From contig CAWAMD010000005.1 in assembly GCA_963783045.1 (NCBI GenBank), forward strand, positions 682,001 through 746,000: a stretch of DNA of 64,000 nucleotides, given 5' to 3'. The position numbers and the translations under genes were made by a program. This DNA comes from CAWAMD01 sp963783045. Its GTDB lineage: Bacteria > Actinomycetota > Nitriliruptoria > Nitriliruptorales > Nitriliruptoraceae. Below, one piece after another: positions 34,801 to 43,247 of this stretch. Position 1 is the first letter of the stretch, and every line of letters starts with the position of its first letter. The notes beneath the pieces are model-generated. The model did no database searches. It saw only the letters and a list, made by a program, of their open reading frames with translations, and was not told the DNA's origin.

Positions 34801-34887
34801 TCGAACATCCTGGCGAAGCTGGACGTCACGAACCGGGAGGATGCGGCGACGGCGGCGCGACGTCTCGGCGTGGTCCCGGACGGCTGA
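31813..34887 (+). CDS. LuxR-family regulator with AAA ATPase domain (LAL/MalT-like)
   Basis: About 1,024 residues. The N-terminal NTPase has FVGRGHELDEL, Walker A GGEAGVGKT (57-65) and Walker B VLVMEDLHWAD. A long helical TPR-like middle follows. The C-terminal LuxR helix-turn-helix reads LTPREHEVLMLVAQGRTNRQIGESLYISPKTASVHVSNILAKL. These regulators bind DNA after ligand and ATP binding. The start is uncertain: the GTG at 31870, seven bases after CAGACT, would give a leaderless transcript and begins nearer to conserved sequence. The target is unknown. Confidence 0.88.
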   Translation: MIEAPDSVPVPAAAGRLGGVSPRVSSTVFVGRGHELDELRAAFERATTGEPGVVLIGGEAGVGKTRLVAELANQLRAGGATVLVGGCLELGEAVLPYAPLADALRALEQDLGRPRLEQLLGRRGQALLRLLPGAGPPGPDAGRGAGAVDGPGARPEPSSDESARLFEAVVMLLRGTAAEQPVVLVMEDLHWADRSTLNVLGFLARVLHDGQVLVVGTYRSDELHRRHVLRPVIWELARLRRVRLMTLAPLMPDEVLEQIHGILDEPPADALVAQVVDRSEGNPFYAEELVAWLRTNGRGRLPPTLRDVLTIKLEERSAPARQLLRAAAAAGRQVDHRLVEAVAGLPDETVAAALREVVDHQVLVASPQDRTLRFRHELVREAVTDDLLPGEHVAVHRTIAETLEQHPEFAWTGAGGCAAELAHHWYAAHDLDRAFTASLEAARAAGDVYAFTQGLGHVERALALWDRVGTAARAAAPPRWQVMSDAGDLAFRAGRAHQALAHLRGALAQVADGPAAVRAGLLAKLSMLLWKSGDGQAALEASEHALEAVPSQDPSPELAYGLAVHGKQLILLERHEEALPVVRRAVAIATDLGLRPVECDARNTLGSLLGADGKDDEGVAELQRALTIARDIEDVALVLRAHVNLGFVLSLAGRPEEAIACGFDGIAWSAERNVTGAAVDFLRANQVDVLWRLGRWDEADGVAAAMHPPEEEDNVLAIHHAITVGRLRAWQGRFAEAHRLLARARGAIADGGSPQFAVGQAMAQLELAVLDGDLAPVQPSVERLEQLFPGAVFHDETLVGAVARPLVALARDAVAVADDDRRRWAVDRLDAHLEAAREELARLPAGSYTARLLGADIRQGEAERTRMATSADPAAWAAAVAATAEVGRPHVEGYLRWRHAQALLDLEAGQQAVYDELAAARAIAERLGAAPLRDAVDDCARRARIALPGMPSRDGVAALGLTPREHEVLMLVAQGRTNRQIGESLYISPKTASVHVSNILAKLDVTNREDAATAARRLGVVPDG

Positions 34888-34991
34888 CGGCCCGGCACGT
34901 CCCCCCGCGCGGGGCCACGTCACGGGACGAGTCGACGTGGGGAGCCGGCGTCGGGGCGTCCGCTGCGGGTGGGAGAGATCCCACCGGGAAG

Positions 34992-35075
34992 TGCGCGAGG
35001 GGGGACTTGAACCCCCATGTCCGCTAGGACACACGGCCCTCAACCGTGCGCGTCTGCCTATTCCGCCACTCGCGC
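34992..35075 (-). tRNA. tRNA-Leu (anticodon GAG)
   Basis: The 84-nt cloverleaf on the minus strand has acceptor arms GCGCGAG / CTCGCGC with discriminator A, anticodon stem CACGG/CCGTG around the loop TTGAGGG, a long variable arm (TGTCCTAGCGGACA) typical of leucine tRNAs, and GGTTCAAGTCC in the T arm. The 3' CCA is not encoded. The GAG anticodon reads CUC and CUU codons. Confidence 0.96.
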
Positions 35076-35154
35076 TGGATGATGTGCGGGACATGCCCGC
35101 GGAGGCGGCAGCATAGCCGTCGCCGCAAGGGCACGCCAACGCCTCCCGCGGTCG

Positions 35155-36747
35155 TCACCGGCCCGTGGAGGTGCCCGGCGACGGCCCCGTCGGCGGCGGT
35201 ACCGAGGGGCCGGCGCGTGGTGGTCCGCCGGCCTGCAGCGCCCATTCACCGACATCCCAGAAGGCCAGTCCGGGCCACGACGACGGGCGGATCCCGGCCA
35301 CGCCGCGCCAGGCATGGGTCACCCCGATCCGGTAGAGGGGGACCATGCTCGCGTCCGCGCGGATCGCAGCCAGCGCACGCAGCACGACCTCGTCACGCCG
35401 CGTCGGAGCGGCGTCGGCCGCGGCCATGAGGGCATCGTCTCCACGGGACATCGTGACCAGCGCGGGGCGCGGCGTCGCACGGAAGACGCGGAGGGCCCCG
35501 TCCTGGTCCGCCCGCGACGCCTCGACGAGCTCCGGGGTCCCGAGCGGGTAGAGGTCGAGCCCGCCGCCGGCGGCCCGAAGCTGCCGCTCCACGGCACGTC
35601 CGGTGTAGGCCGTCGCCTCCTGCCACCGCGAGACGACGAGCACCGGCGGGGTCACGCCACGCAGGTCGGCCGGGGTCCGGTCGGCCGCCGGAAGCTCGAC
35701 GCCGGGGATCACGGAGGTGGCCGGCGCCCCGATGGGGCCGAGGAGGCCCTCCCGCAGCTGCGAGAGCTCGACGGCGTCGGCGACACGACGCCGCACCGCC
35801 GTGCGCGACGCACCACCGAGCACCCCGTCGGCGTGCCAGTCCAGACCCACCCAGCTGCCACCGAGCGGAGCGGCCGCCGCGACGCCCGGGATCTTGGTCG
35901 CACGCTCGACCGGGTTCAGGGCCAGGTATCCGAGCGCCACCTGCACGCGGTCGCGCTCCAGCAGGCCGAGCGCCGTCTCGAAGTCCGGCGTCACGAGCAC
36001 CCGGACGCGAGCCAGCCGGGGAGCACCGAGTGGGCTGCCTGGCCACGCTTCGAAGGTCGCGTCGAGACCGGGGTGCTGCTCGACGAGCCGGAAGGGCCCA
36101 CCGGTCACCGGCAACCCGTCCCGGTACGCACCGAGCCCCCCGGTCTGAAGCACGTGCGCCGGCAGCACCGACCGGCCTCCCGAGAGCAGGTAGGGCCAGC
36201 GCCCGTACGGGTGGTCGAAGTCGAGTCGGACGGTGTGACCGTCCAGCGCCGTGGCGGCCCGCAACGCGGAGAACTCCCCGCTCAGGCCGGAGTCGCGCAG
36301 CGCGTCGATGGTCGCGACCACGTCCTCCGCCACGACCGGCGTCCCGTCGGACCAGCGGCCCGACCGCAGGCGGAGCGTCACCTGCCAGCCACCGCTGCTG
36401 CCGGGGCCCGTGGTGGCCTCCTCGACGAGCGCCGGGCGCAGCGCGCCGCCCGGGCCGATCCGGTAGAAGGGCAGGCCCCAGAGCGCCGCCAGGTCGGTCG
36501 CGGCTGGATCGCTGCCGTCGGGCACGTGCCAGGCGGACGGCTGCTCGGGATAGGCGACCGCGACCTCGCCCGACGACGGGTGCGCAGGCGGCGTGGGGCT
36601 CGCGACGAGCGCGACGGTCGGGCTCGGGGGCGCAAGGGCCAGCGGCTCCTGCGCGCCACATCCCGCCACAAGCAGGACCGCGGTCAGCTGCAGGACGGCG
36701 AGGAGCACGACGCTGTGACGCGATGCCGACCGCCGCCGCCCCGTCAT
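35155..36747 (-). CDS. Lipoprotein, family 5 peptide/nickel ABC substrate-binding protein
   Basis: The 530-residue protein has a basic N-terminus, a hydrophobic stretch and a lipobox ending LLVAGC (lipidated C30). Family 5 binding-protein features follow: LRLRSGRWSDGTPVVAEDVVATIDAL and AVRRRVADAVELSQLREGLLGP. The C-terminus is a Pro/Gly/Ser-rich tail. It starts nine bases after a second, paralogous binding protein and has no permease or ATPase next to it, so it may serve a distant transporter or the dpp system at 42-48 kb. Confidence 0.85.
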   Translation of the reverse strand: MTGRRRSASRHSVVLLAVLQLTAVLLVAGCGAQEPLALAPPSPTVALVASPTPPAHPSSGEVAVAYPEQPSAWHVPDGSDPAATDLAALWGLPFYRIGPGGALRPALVEEATTGPGSSGGWQVTLRLRSGRWSDGTPVVAEDVVATIDALRDSGLSGEFSALRAATALDGHTVRLDFDHPYGRWPYLLSGGRSVLPAHVLQTGGLGAYRDGLPVTGGPFRLVEQHPGLDATFEAWPGSPLGAPRLARVRVLVTPDFETALGLLERDRVQVALGYLALNPVERATKIPGVAAAAPLGGSWVGLDWHADGVLGGASRTAVRRRVADAVELSQLREGLLGPIGAPATSVIPGVELPAADRTPADLRGVTPPVLVVSRWQEATAYTGRAVERQLRAAGGGLDLYPLGTPELVEASRADQDGALRVFRATPRPALVTMSRGDDALMAAADAAPTRRDEVVLRALAAIRADASMVPLYRIGVTHAWRGVAGIRPSSWPGLAFWDVGEWALQAGGPPRAGPSVPPPTGPSPGTSTGR

Positions 36748-36756
36748 CGCCGCCGG

Positions 36757-38442
36757 CTACTTCGCCGCCAGCCAGATCCGCGAAAGATCCACGTTTCCGA
36801 GCGGGCTGATGCGGAAGCCCCGGACCTCCGGTGCCACGACGCGGTTGAACCGGTAGTAGAGGATCGGGGCGATCGCGGCATGGTGCAGGACACGCTGCTC
36901 GACCTCCTGGTAGAGGCGCAGGCGTACCGCGTCGTCCTTGGTGCCACGCGCCTCGGCGAGCTTCGCGTCGACCTCGGGGTCCGAGAAGCGGGTCAGGTTG
37001 TCCTGCCCGATCGTGCCTGAGGAGAACAGCGGCAGCAGGTAGGCGCCGGGGCTCGGGTAGTCGGCCTGCCAGCCGAGACGGAAGATGTCCATCTTCCCTT
37101 CACGCAGTGTCTGCACGAAGGGCTGCAGCTCCTCCCCCGAGGTCTCGACCTTCACCCCGAGCGCCGCCTCGATGTCGGCGGCGATCTTCGTCGCGATGGC
37201 TTCGTGCGACTCGCCGGTGTTGAACAGGATCCGGATCGACTCGGGGAACTCGACATCCTCGACGAGCTTCTTGGCGTCCTCGGGGTCGTACCGACAGTAG
37301 GTGCAGACGCCGTCCTGATGCCCGGGGATGCTCGGCGGAACGATGGCGTCGGCCGGCTCGCGCGTCCCCTTCATGATGTCGTTCGCGATGGCGTCGCGGT
37401 CGATCAGCTCCGAGATCGCCTGCCGCACCTTGGGGTTGTCGAAGGGCGGCTGCTCGACGTTGAAGCCGTAGTAGTAGAGGGTGCTGGTGAGCCCGTCGAT
37501 CACGCCCGGCCCGCGGTAGCCGTCCGTGGAGACGCCGTACTCCTCGCGCGCCGAGTCGGTCTTCGACGGCGGCACCTCGGCGACCTGCAGCTGGCCGTTC
37601 GTGAAGTCGCCGTACTGGCGGTCGGCCCCAACGTCGTCCGGGTAGATCTGGAAGACCACCTCGTCGAGCAGCGCCGGGTTGCCGTAGTAGTCGTCGAACC
37701 GGTTCACGCGGATGAACTGGTCGTGCTGCCACGGCTCGGCCATCTGGAACGGCCCGTTGCCGATGGGCTTCTGCGCGAACCCCTCCGGGTCCGAGTCGGC
37801 GGCCGGCGGCACCGGTCCGAGGCTCGGATCTGCGAGCACCTTCGGGAACTCGGCGAACGGGTGCTCGAGCGTGATCGTCAACGTGTTCGCGTCGGGCGCC
37901 TCGAGCCCCGACATGGCCTTCCCCGACTGCTGGGCGTCCGGGAACCCCTTGATCGGCGCCAGCTGGTAGGCGATGAACGACGCGGGCGACCGCGTCCCGT
38001 CGGCCATCCGATTGAACGCGCGGACGAAGTCCGAGGCGGCGACGGGCTCGCCGTCGTGGAAGGTCGCGCCCTGCTCGAGGTGGAACGTGAAAACCGTCGC
38101 GTCCTCGTTCACCTCCCAGTCGCTGGCGGCGGCCGGAACGACGTCCATGTTCTGGTCGAGCGCGACCAGGGAGTCGAACAGGGCGTCGACGACGACCTCG
38201 CCCTGCTCGTCGGCGACCAGCCCCGGGTCGATGTACTCCGGGTCGGTGCTGAGCGCATAGCGAAGCGAGCCGCCGGCGCGCGGGCCCGTGGGTGTGGCGC
38301 TGCGACCGGCGGAGGTGCTGGTGGACGCCGACGGCGACCGCGAGGCGGACGCTGCCCCACCGGGCTCGCCGGACGTGCACCCGGCGGCCGCGAGCGCGAC
38401 CACGGCGACCGCGCAGCTGAAACGGACGAAACGGTGGTGCAC
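36757..38442 (-). CDS. Lipoprotein, oligopeptide ABC substrate-binding protein
   Basis: The 561-residue protein has a lipobox (LAAAGC, lipidated C22) and a Ser/Thr-rich spacer. Family 5 features are LSTDPEYIDPGLVADEQGEVVVDALFDSLV, FHLEQGATFHDGEPVAASDFVRAFNRM and NPKVRQAISELIDRDAI. The GTG at 38442 is preferred over the ATG at 38463 because AGGGAG lies four bases upstream of the GTG. It overlaps no transporter genes; the neighbour downstream is another SBP and upstream is secG. Confidence 0.87.
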   Translation of the reverse strand: MHHRFVRFSCAVAVVALAAAGCTSGEPGGAASASRSPSASTSTSAGRSATPTGPRAGGSLRYALSTDPEYIDPGLVADEQGEVVVDALFDSLVALDQNMDVVPAAASDWEVNEDATVFTFHLEQGATFHDGEPVAASDFVRAFNRMADGTRSPASFIAYQLAPIKGFPDAQQSGKAMSGLEAPDANTLTITLEHPFAEFPKVLADPSLGPVPPAADSDPEGFAQKPIGNGPFQMAEPWQHDQFIRVNRFDDYYGNPALLDEVVFQIYPDDVGADRQYGDFTNGQLQVAEVPPSKTDSAREEYGVSTDGYRGPGVIDGLTSTLYYYGFNVEQPPFDNPKVRQAISELIDRDAIANDIMKGTREPADAIVPPSIPGHQDGVCTYCRYDPEDAKKLVEDVEFPESIRILFNTGESHEAIATKIAADIEAALGVKVETSGEELQPFVQTLREGKMDIFRLGWQADYPSPGAYLLPLFSSGTIGQDNLTRFSDPEVDAKLAEARGTKDDAVRLRLYQEVEQRVLHHAAIAPILYYRFNRVVAPEVRGFRISPLGNVDLSRIWLAAK

Positions 38443-38520
38443 GTCGCTCCCTTCGACACGCATCGACCGCGACGGGCCGGCACGCGGCGACACCCGCGCC
38501 CCGAGGGCGTCGGCCGGCGC

Positions 38521-38745
38521 CTAGAGGCGATACACGAGCGCGACGTTCGTGATCGTGAACCCGATGGCCGCGATGACCGTGAAGCGGTCGAGGTTCTTCT
38601 CGACCATGGCGGACCCCTGCATGCCGCCCATGCCGCCGCCGAACATGTCGCTGAGCCCGCCCCCGGCTCCCCGGTGCAGGAGGATGAACAGGACGAGGAT
38701 GAGCGAGAAGATCACGTGGAGGGTGATGAGAGCGATGTTGAGCAC
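38521..38745 (-). CDS. secG: Preprotein translocase subunit SecG
   Basis: The 74-residue protein has two hydrophobic helices (IALITLHVIFSLILVLFILLH and FTVIAAIGFTITNVALVYRL) flanking the SecG signature LLHRGAGGGLSDMFGGG. It forms the SecYEG channel with SecY and SecE. The GTG start at 38745 has GGGAG about ten bases upstream. In many actinobacteria secG follows tpiA directly; here more than 2.5 kb of other genes lies between them. Confidence 0.94.
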   Translation of the reverse strand: MLNIALITLHVIFSLILVLFILLHRGAGGGLSDMFGGGMGGMQGSAMVEKNLDRFTVIAAIGFTITNVALVYRL

Positions 38746-38864
38746 GGTCGACGGGCTCCCGTTGCGCGCGGGGATGTGATGCCGGTAGCAAGCCGATGCA
38801 CCGGCGGCACGAGGCTATCAGGCCGCCGTGCGACATCCGTCAGGCACGACCGGTGCCCGCGCGC

Positions 38865-40226
38865 TCAGCTCACGCGCTCCAGCCAGTACAGCCCGATGCC
38901 GTCGTTGGTCGAGACCACGCGGTTGGCGCGCCACTGGCTCACGAGCCCGTCGTCCACCCGGACGACCGGGCGTGGCGCCAGCCCGAGCCCACCCCGCAGC
39001 GTCGGGTGCGGACACACCGCCCCGCCGGTGTCGCTGGCACAGGCACGCAGAACGCTGGGGCGAACCTCGTGCGGATCGTCGTCGATGACGGGCTTCGTCG
39101 CCGTGGCGTGGGACTGGGTGATCCGGGTTCGGCGGTAAACGTCGAAGGCACGGCTCTCGCCGCCGTCGACGACCTGCTCCTGGGCCGTGGTCTGTCCCGA
39201 GGCGGCCCAGACGACGGCCATCGCGTCACGCTCGCCCGCGTGCCCGGCGAGCATCGGCGGAACCTGGAGCGCGGCGGTGACCGCGGTCGTCAAGGCCGCC
39301 GCCACGAGCGTCAGCTCGAGCCCGCCACGCAGCCGACCGACCGGCTCGGTGTCCTCGACGAGCCGGCGGACGCGGCCGACGAGCGTTCCGCTCGGCGCCA
39401 GCGCGGCGCAGGCCACGCCCGGCGTGGACGTGTCCATGACCTTCAGCAGCCCACTCGCCAGGGCACCCGGACGCCGTGTCGTGGTCACGGCGAGCTGGTC
39501 AGCGGCCAGCTCGCGCTCCGCATGCAGCTCCTTCAGTGCCCACCGACCACCGGGGACGAAGAAGGCGAGATCACGGACGAACCCGAGCACGAACGCCACC
39601 AGGTTGTCCCGGCGCCGCACGTGTGCGAGCTCGTGGGCGAGGACGCCTTCGAGCTCCTCCTCGTCCATGCAGTCGACGAGCTCCTGGTCGAGCAGGACGA
39701 CGGTCCGGCGGAGCCCGACGACCGACGCGCCACCGGGACAGCCCGGGACGATCGCCACGGGTGGGGCCGCCACACGCATCCGGGCGGCGACCGACGCCGT
39801 CAGCCGACGCACGGACGCCGGCGCCGTGGTGCCGAGCGTGAAGGCGGCGGCCGCCTGACGACGGATGCGCCAGAGGCGGTGGAGGCGAAGGCTGATGCGC
39901 AGCGTCGCGATCGACGCCCAGACACCGACGAAGAGCGGCAGCGCGATGGGCGCGAAGTGCAGGTACGTGTCGCGCACGCGGACCGGCAGCGCGTCGACGG
40001 CGTCGACCGGCAGCATGACCGCCGGCAGGCGCAGCCGCCCCCAGCACACGGCGACGACCACGAGCAGGGCCCCCGCCGGGATGAGCGCGGTCGCGGCCCG
40101 CACCCGCGGGACACGAAGGCCGGCGCGCAGCAGCAGCCGCCCGAGCAGGACGGCCACCAGCGAGGCGATCACCACACGGACCGCGATGGACTCGGTGGGG
40201 ATGCTCAGAAGCACGCCGGCGTCCAT
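38865..40226 (-). CDS. M56 (BlaR1-like) membrane metallopeptidase
   Basis: The 453-residue protein has four or so N-terminal membrane helices and the zinc protease motif HELAH (H198-H202) in VLAHELAHVRRRDNLV, with ELAADQLAV supplying the third ligand. A periplasmic C-terminal part lacks the penicillin-binding domain of BlaR1. Such peptidases typically cleave the adjacent BlaI-type repressor on a signal. It starts five bases after the BlaI-like gene, so the two form a pair. Confidence 0.88.
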   Translation of the reverse strand: MDAGVLLSIPTESIAVRVVIASLVAVLLGRLLLRAGLRVPRVRAATALIPAGALLVVVAVCWGRLRLPAVMLPVDAVDALPVRVRDTYLHFAPIALPLFVGVWASIATLRISLRLHRLWRIRRQAAAAFTLGTTAPASVRRLTASVAARMRVAAPPVAIVPGCPGGASVVGLRRTVVLLDQELVDCMDEEELEGVLAHELAHVRRRDNLVAFVLGFVRDLAFFVPGGRWALKELHAERELAADQLAVTTTRRPGALASGLLKVMDTSTPGVACAALAPSGTLVGRVRRLVEDTEPVGRLRGGLELTLVAAALTTAVTAALQVPPMLAGHAGERDAMAVVWAASGQTTAQEQVVDGGESRAFDVYRRTRITQSHATATKPVIDDDPHEVRPSVLRACASDTGGAVCPHPTLRGGLGLAPRPVVRVDDGLVSQWRANRVVSTNDGIGLYWLERVS

Positions 40227-40231
40227 GAAGG

Positions 40232-40634
40232 TCAGGACTCGGTATCGCGCCGCCGCTGCACGGCTCGGCGCAGCTGGTCGAGGGTGACGACATCCACGTC
40301 GTCGACGACCTCGGCCAGATAGGACGCAACGGGTTCGGGATACCGCTCGAGAGCCCAGGTGAGCACGTTGCCCAGTGTCGCGCGGGCGTACGTGTCACGG
40401 CTCACGAGCGGTCGGTATCGATGCGCGAGGCCGGCGGTGTCGCGGCGGAGCAGGCCCTTGCTCGCCAGCCGCGTCATCGTCGTCATCACGGTCGTGTAGG
40501 CGATCTTCCGACGCCGGGACAGCTCGTCATGGACGTCACGGACGGTTGCGTCTCCGAGGTTCCAGACGAACGTCCATGACGTCCTGCTCGAGCGGCCCCA
40601 GGAGGGACTCGAGTGGGTCGTTGCGGCGGGTCAC
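40232..40634 (-). pseudogene. BlaI/MecI/CopY-type repressor, frame broken by one base
   Basis: The gene begins at a GTG (40634) with GAGGTG four bases upstream: VTRRNDPLESLLGPLEQDVMD. Near 40571-40574 one base too many shifts the frame; the other frame then continues FVWNLGDATVRDVHDELSRRRKIAYTTVMTTMTRLASKGLL, the winged helix of BlaI-like repressors. The span is 403 bp, one more than a multiple of three, giving 133 residues when corrected. It is likely functional, with an extra base in the sequence. It would repress itself and the M56 gene. Confidence 0.82.
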
Positions 40635-40767
40635 CGCGCACCTCATTTCGTGGCAAACGGCCGGCCACCGGCTCTCTCCGGCGGCGAGTACGGCGGACAC
40701 TGCCCCCAGCATAAGCCGCGACGCGTCCGGGCGCTCGGGTCTCGGACCCCTCGACCTCGGTGGTCCG

Positions 40768-40773
40768 TACACT
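40768..40773 (+). promoter_or_regulatory. Putative -10 of a leaderless PH-domain gene
   Basis: TACACT is followed by exactly seven bases and then ATG at 40781. There is no Shine-Dalgarno, so the mRNA probably starts at the initiation codon. Confidence 0.5.
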
Positions 40774-40780
40774 CCCCGGG

Positions 40781-41296
40781 ATGGAGTCGCCGCCCGACCA
40801 GACGGACGCGCCCCCCGAGCGCGTCACCGTGTACGCATCCGTCCGCGGGCTCTTCAACGCCGCGGTCGCCCCGCTGTTGCTGCTCGGCATCGGCGGCTAC
40901 GCCGTCGCGGTCGCCGGGTTGCACGTCCTGCCGATCACCCTGCTCGCCCTCGGGGCCGCGCTCGGGGTCTACGCCGGCCTGGACTTCCCGCGGCGGAGCG
41001 TCGTCACCCCGGACGGGATCGTCCGCCACTGCCTGCTCCGTCGCCACGTGATCCCGTGGGACGAGGTCCGAGAGATCGAGCGGGACCCCGACCCGACGAT
41101 GAGGCGGGTACGTGCGGAGCTCCAGCGCGACCCCGGCGCCGGGATGGGCCGGGGTGGGCTCGTCGCCCGCGCCGGAAGGCGCAAGCGCTTCATCCTCAGC
41201 GACCAGCTCGAGACGCAGGTGCAGTTCGACCGCATCCGGCGCCTCGCCGGACAGGCCGACGCCGGCGTCATGGTCACGGCCCCGCGACCCCGGTGA
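40781..41296 (+). CDS. PH domain-containing membrane protein
   Basis: The 171-residue protein has two hydrophobic helices (residues about 28-70: LFNAAVAPLLLLGIGGYAVAVAGLHVLPITLLALGAALGVYAGL) and then a bacterial PH-like domain (RSVVTPDGIVRHCLLRRHVIPWDEVREIERD). Function is unknown; such proteins are frequent in actinobacteria. The ATG at 40781 fits a leaderless transcript. It lies divergently from the BlaI-like gene, across a 146-bp promoter region. Confidence 0.78.
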   Translation: MESPPDQTDAPPERVTVYASVRGLFNAAVAPLLLLGIGGYAVAVAGLHVLPITLLALGAALGVYAGLDFPRRSVVTPDGIVRHCLLRRHVIPWDEVREIERDPDPTMRRVRAELQRDPGAGMGRGGLVARAGRRKRFILSDQLETQVQFDRIRRLAGQADAGVMVTAPRPR

Positions 41297-41366
41297 CGCC
41301 CTGCCCGAGCTCCATACACGCACGCCGACGTGCGCGAACGCACCGCTGCCCGGGCGGGCGTCGCGG

Positions 41367-42137
41367 TCAGCGGTGGTGGCCGACGATCAGCGCGAAGTCG
41401 TCCGAGTTCAGACTCGCCCCGCCGACGAGCGCACCATCGAGGTCAGGCCGGGCCATCAGCTCACGGACATTCCCCGGCTTGACGCTGCCGCCGTACTGGA
41501 CCCGGATCCCGTCCGCGGTCTCCTGGTCGTAGAGGTCGGCCAGCGTCTTGCGGACCGTCGCGCACATCGCCTGCGCGTCGTCGGGCGTCGCGGTCTTGCC
41601 CGTCCCGATCGCCCAGACCGGCTCGTAGGCGACCACCAGCGTCTGCGGTGTGGCCGACACGCCGTCGAGGCTCGCCGTCAGCTGGCTGACGACGATCTCC
41701 TCGGCGCGGCCCGCGTCGCGCTCGTCGAGCGTCTCGCCCACGCACAGGATCGGCGTCATGCCGTGCTTGTGAACGGCCTTGACCTTCTTGTTGACCACGT
41801 CGTCGGTCTCGCCGAAGACGTGCCGGCGCTCGGAGTGGCCGCAGATCACGTAGTCCACGTCGAGACGCGCGAGCATCCGCGGCGAGACCTCGCCGGTGAA
41901 CGCGCCCTCGTCCTCGAAGTGGCAGTTCTGCGCACCGAGCCCGATCTCGAGGTGGTCCGACTCGATGAGGGTCTGGATCGACCGCAGGGCCGTGGCGGGC
42001 GGGCAGACCACCACGTCCTGGTCGCGGTAATCGTCCTCGTTGAGGTGGTAGGCGAGACGCTGGACCAGCTGGATGGCCTCGAGGTGGTCCTTGTGCATCT
42101 TCCAGTTGCCGGCCATGATCGGGCGCCGATCAGCCAC
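41367..42137 (-). CDS. tpiA: Triosephosphate isomerase
   Basis: Interconverts dihydroxyacetone phosphate and glyceraldehyde 3-phosphate. Landmarks: AGNWKMHK (catalytic Lys), VICGHSERR (catalytic His) and VAYEPVWAIGTGKTA (catalytic Glu and loop 6), then the phosphate-binding QYGGSVKPGN and GALVGGASL. The GTG at 42137 gives 256 residues, with AAGGA upstream. It lies 72 bases after dppF, separated from gap-pgk by the dpp operon. Confidence 0.96.
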   Translation of the reverse strand: MADRRPIMAGNWKMHKDHLEAIQLVQRLAYHLNEDDYRDQDVVVCPPATALRSIQTLIESDHLEIGLGAQNCHFEDEGAFTGEVSPRMLARLDVDYVICGHSERRHVFGETDDVVNKKVKAVHKHGMTPILCVGETLDERDAGRAEEIVVSQLTASLDGVSATPQTLVVAYEPVWAIGTGKTATPDDAQAMCATVRKTLADLYDQETADGIRVQYGGSVKPGNVRELMARPDLDGALVGGASLNSDDFALIVGHHR

Positions 42138-42209
42138 GGTGCGGTTCCTTCGTGTCGCGGACGGTGCGGTCGAGGCTAGTCGTGCGACGCGAGCACGCAC
42201 GGCGCAGCC

Positions 42210-43247
42210 CTACCCGACCGGGTGGCGCTCCTCGGCGTAGTGGCAGGCGCTCGGGTGCCCGTGACCGAAGCGGTCCTCGAGCGCCGGCTCCTCCTTCGCA
42301 CAGAACTCGTCGGCCTTCCAGCAGCGCGTCCGGAAGTTGCACCCGGACGGCGGGTCGGCCGGGCTGGGCAGATCGCCCTCGAGGATGATCCGGCCCTCGA
42401 GGTGCTCGGAACGCGGATCCGGGATCGGGACGGCCGACAGCAGCGCCTGCGTGTAGGGGTGCGTCGGGTGCTCGTAGATCTCGTCCTCGCTGCCCGACTC
42501 CACGATCTTGCCGAGGTACATCACCGCCACCCGGTCGGCGATGTGGCGTACCACCGACAGGTCGTGGGCGATGAAGATGTAGGCGATCCCGAACTCGTCC
42601 TGGATGTCCTCGAGCAGGTTGACCACCTGTGCCTGCACCGACACGTCGAGGGCCGACACGGGCTCGTCGCAGATGATCACGCTCGGGTTCAGCGCCAGCG
42701 CGCGGGCGACGCCGATCCGCTGCCGCTGGCCGCCCGAGAACTGGTGCGGGTAGCGGTTGATGTGGTCGGGGTTCAGGCCGACCCGGTCGAGCAGCTCCAG
42801 GGCGCGCTTGCGTCGGTCCTTCTTCGGCACCACGTCGCTGTGGATCTGCCAGGCCTCCTGGATGATCGACCCGACCGTCATCCGGGGGTTGAGCGACGCG
42901 TAGGGGTCCTGGAAGATGATCTGGATGTTGCGCCGCAGCTCACGCATCTCGCGCGGGGAGAGGTCGAAGATGCTGCGTCCCTTGTAGAGCGCCTTCCCGT
43001 CGGTGGGGTCCTCGAGACGCAGCAGCGTGCGCGCCACCGTCGACTTGCCGCAGCCGGACTCGCCGACGAGCCCGAGCGTCTCGCCGGGGTTCACCGAGAA
43101 GCTGACCCCGTCGACGGCCATGACGTCGCCGATGTGCTTCTTGAACAGGACGCCCTGCCGGATCGGGAAGTACTTCTTCAGGTTCTCGACGCGCAGGATC
43201 GGCTCGCCGCTCGCCCACGCGGAGGTGTCGAGGTCATCGCGACTCAT
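42210..43247 (-). CDS. dppF: Oligopeptide/dipeptide ABC transporter ATP-binding protein DppF/OppF
   Basis: Second ATPase of a peptide importer. Walker A is GESGCGKST, the signature is FSGGQRQRIGVARAL, Walker B is VIICDEP, and the C-terminal oligopeptide-ABC domain has the SGCNFRTRCWKADEFC cysteine pattern (possible Fe-S). The ATG at 43247 has GGAGG six bases upstream and overlaps the dppD end by 14 bases. It is 345 residues long. Confidence 0.93.
   Translation of the reverse strand: MSRDDLDTSAWASGEPILRVENLKKYFPIRQGVLFKKHIGDVMAVDGVSFSVNPGETLGLVGESGCGKSTVARTLLRLEDPTDGKALYKGRSIFDLSPREMRELRRNIQIIFQDPYASLNPRMTVGSIIQEAWQIHSDVVPKKDRRKRALELLDRVGLNPDHINRYPHQFSGGQRQRIGVARALALNPSVIICDEPVSALDVSVQAQVVNLLEDIQDEFGIAYIFIAHDLSVVRHIADRVAVMYLGKIVESGSEDEIYEHPTHPYTQALLSAVPIPDPRSEHLEGRIILEGDLPSPADPPSGCNFRTRCWKADEFCAKEEPALEDRFGHGHPSACHYAEERHPVG

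Noticed and set aside
32035..35139. Long minus-strand open frame antisense to the LuxR-type regulator
   Set aside because: Same artefact: the plus strand has clear Walker and helix-turn-helix motifs, and the antisense product has no recognisable domain.
40232..40634. Truly dead BlaI-like gene
   Set aside because: Apart from one extra base the sequence is fully conserved in both frames, with a good start and an intact M56 partner, so error is likelier than decay.
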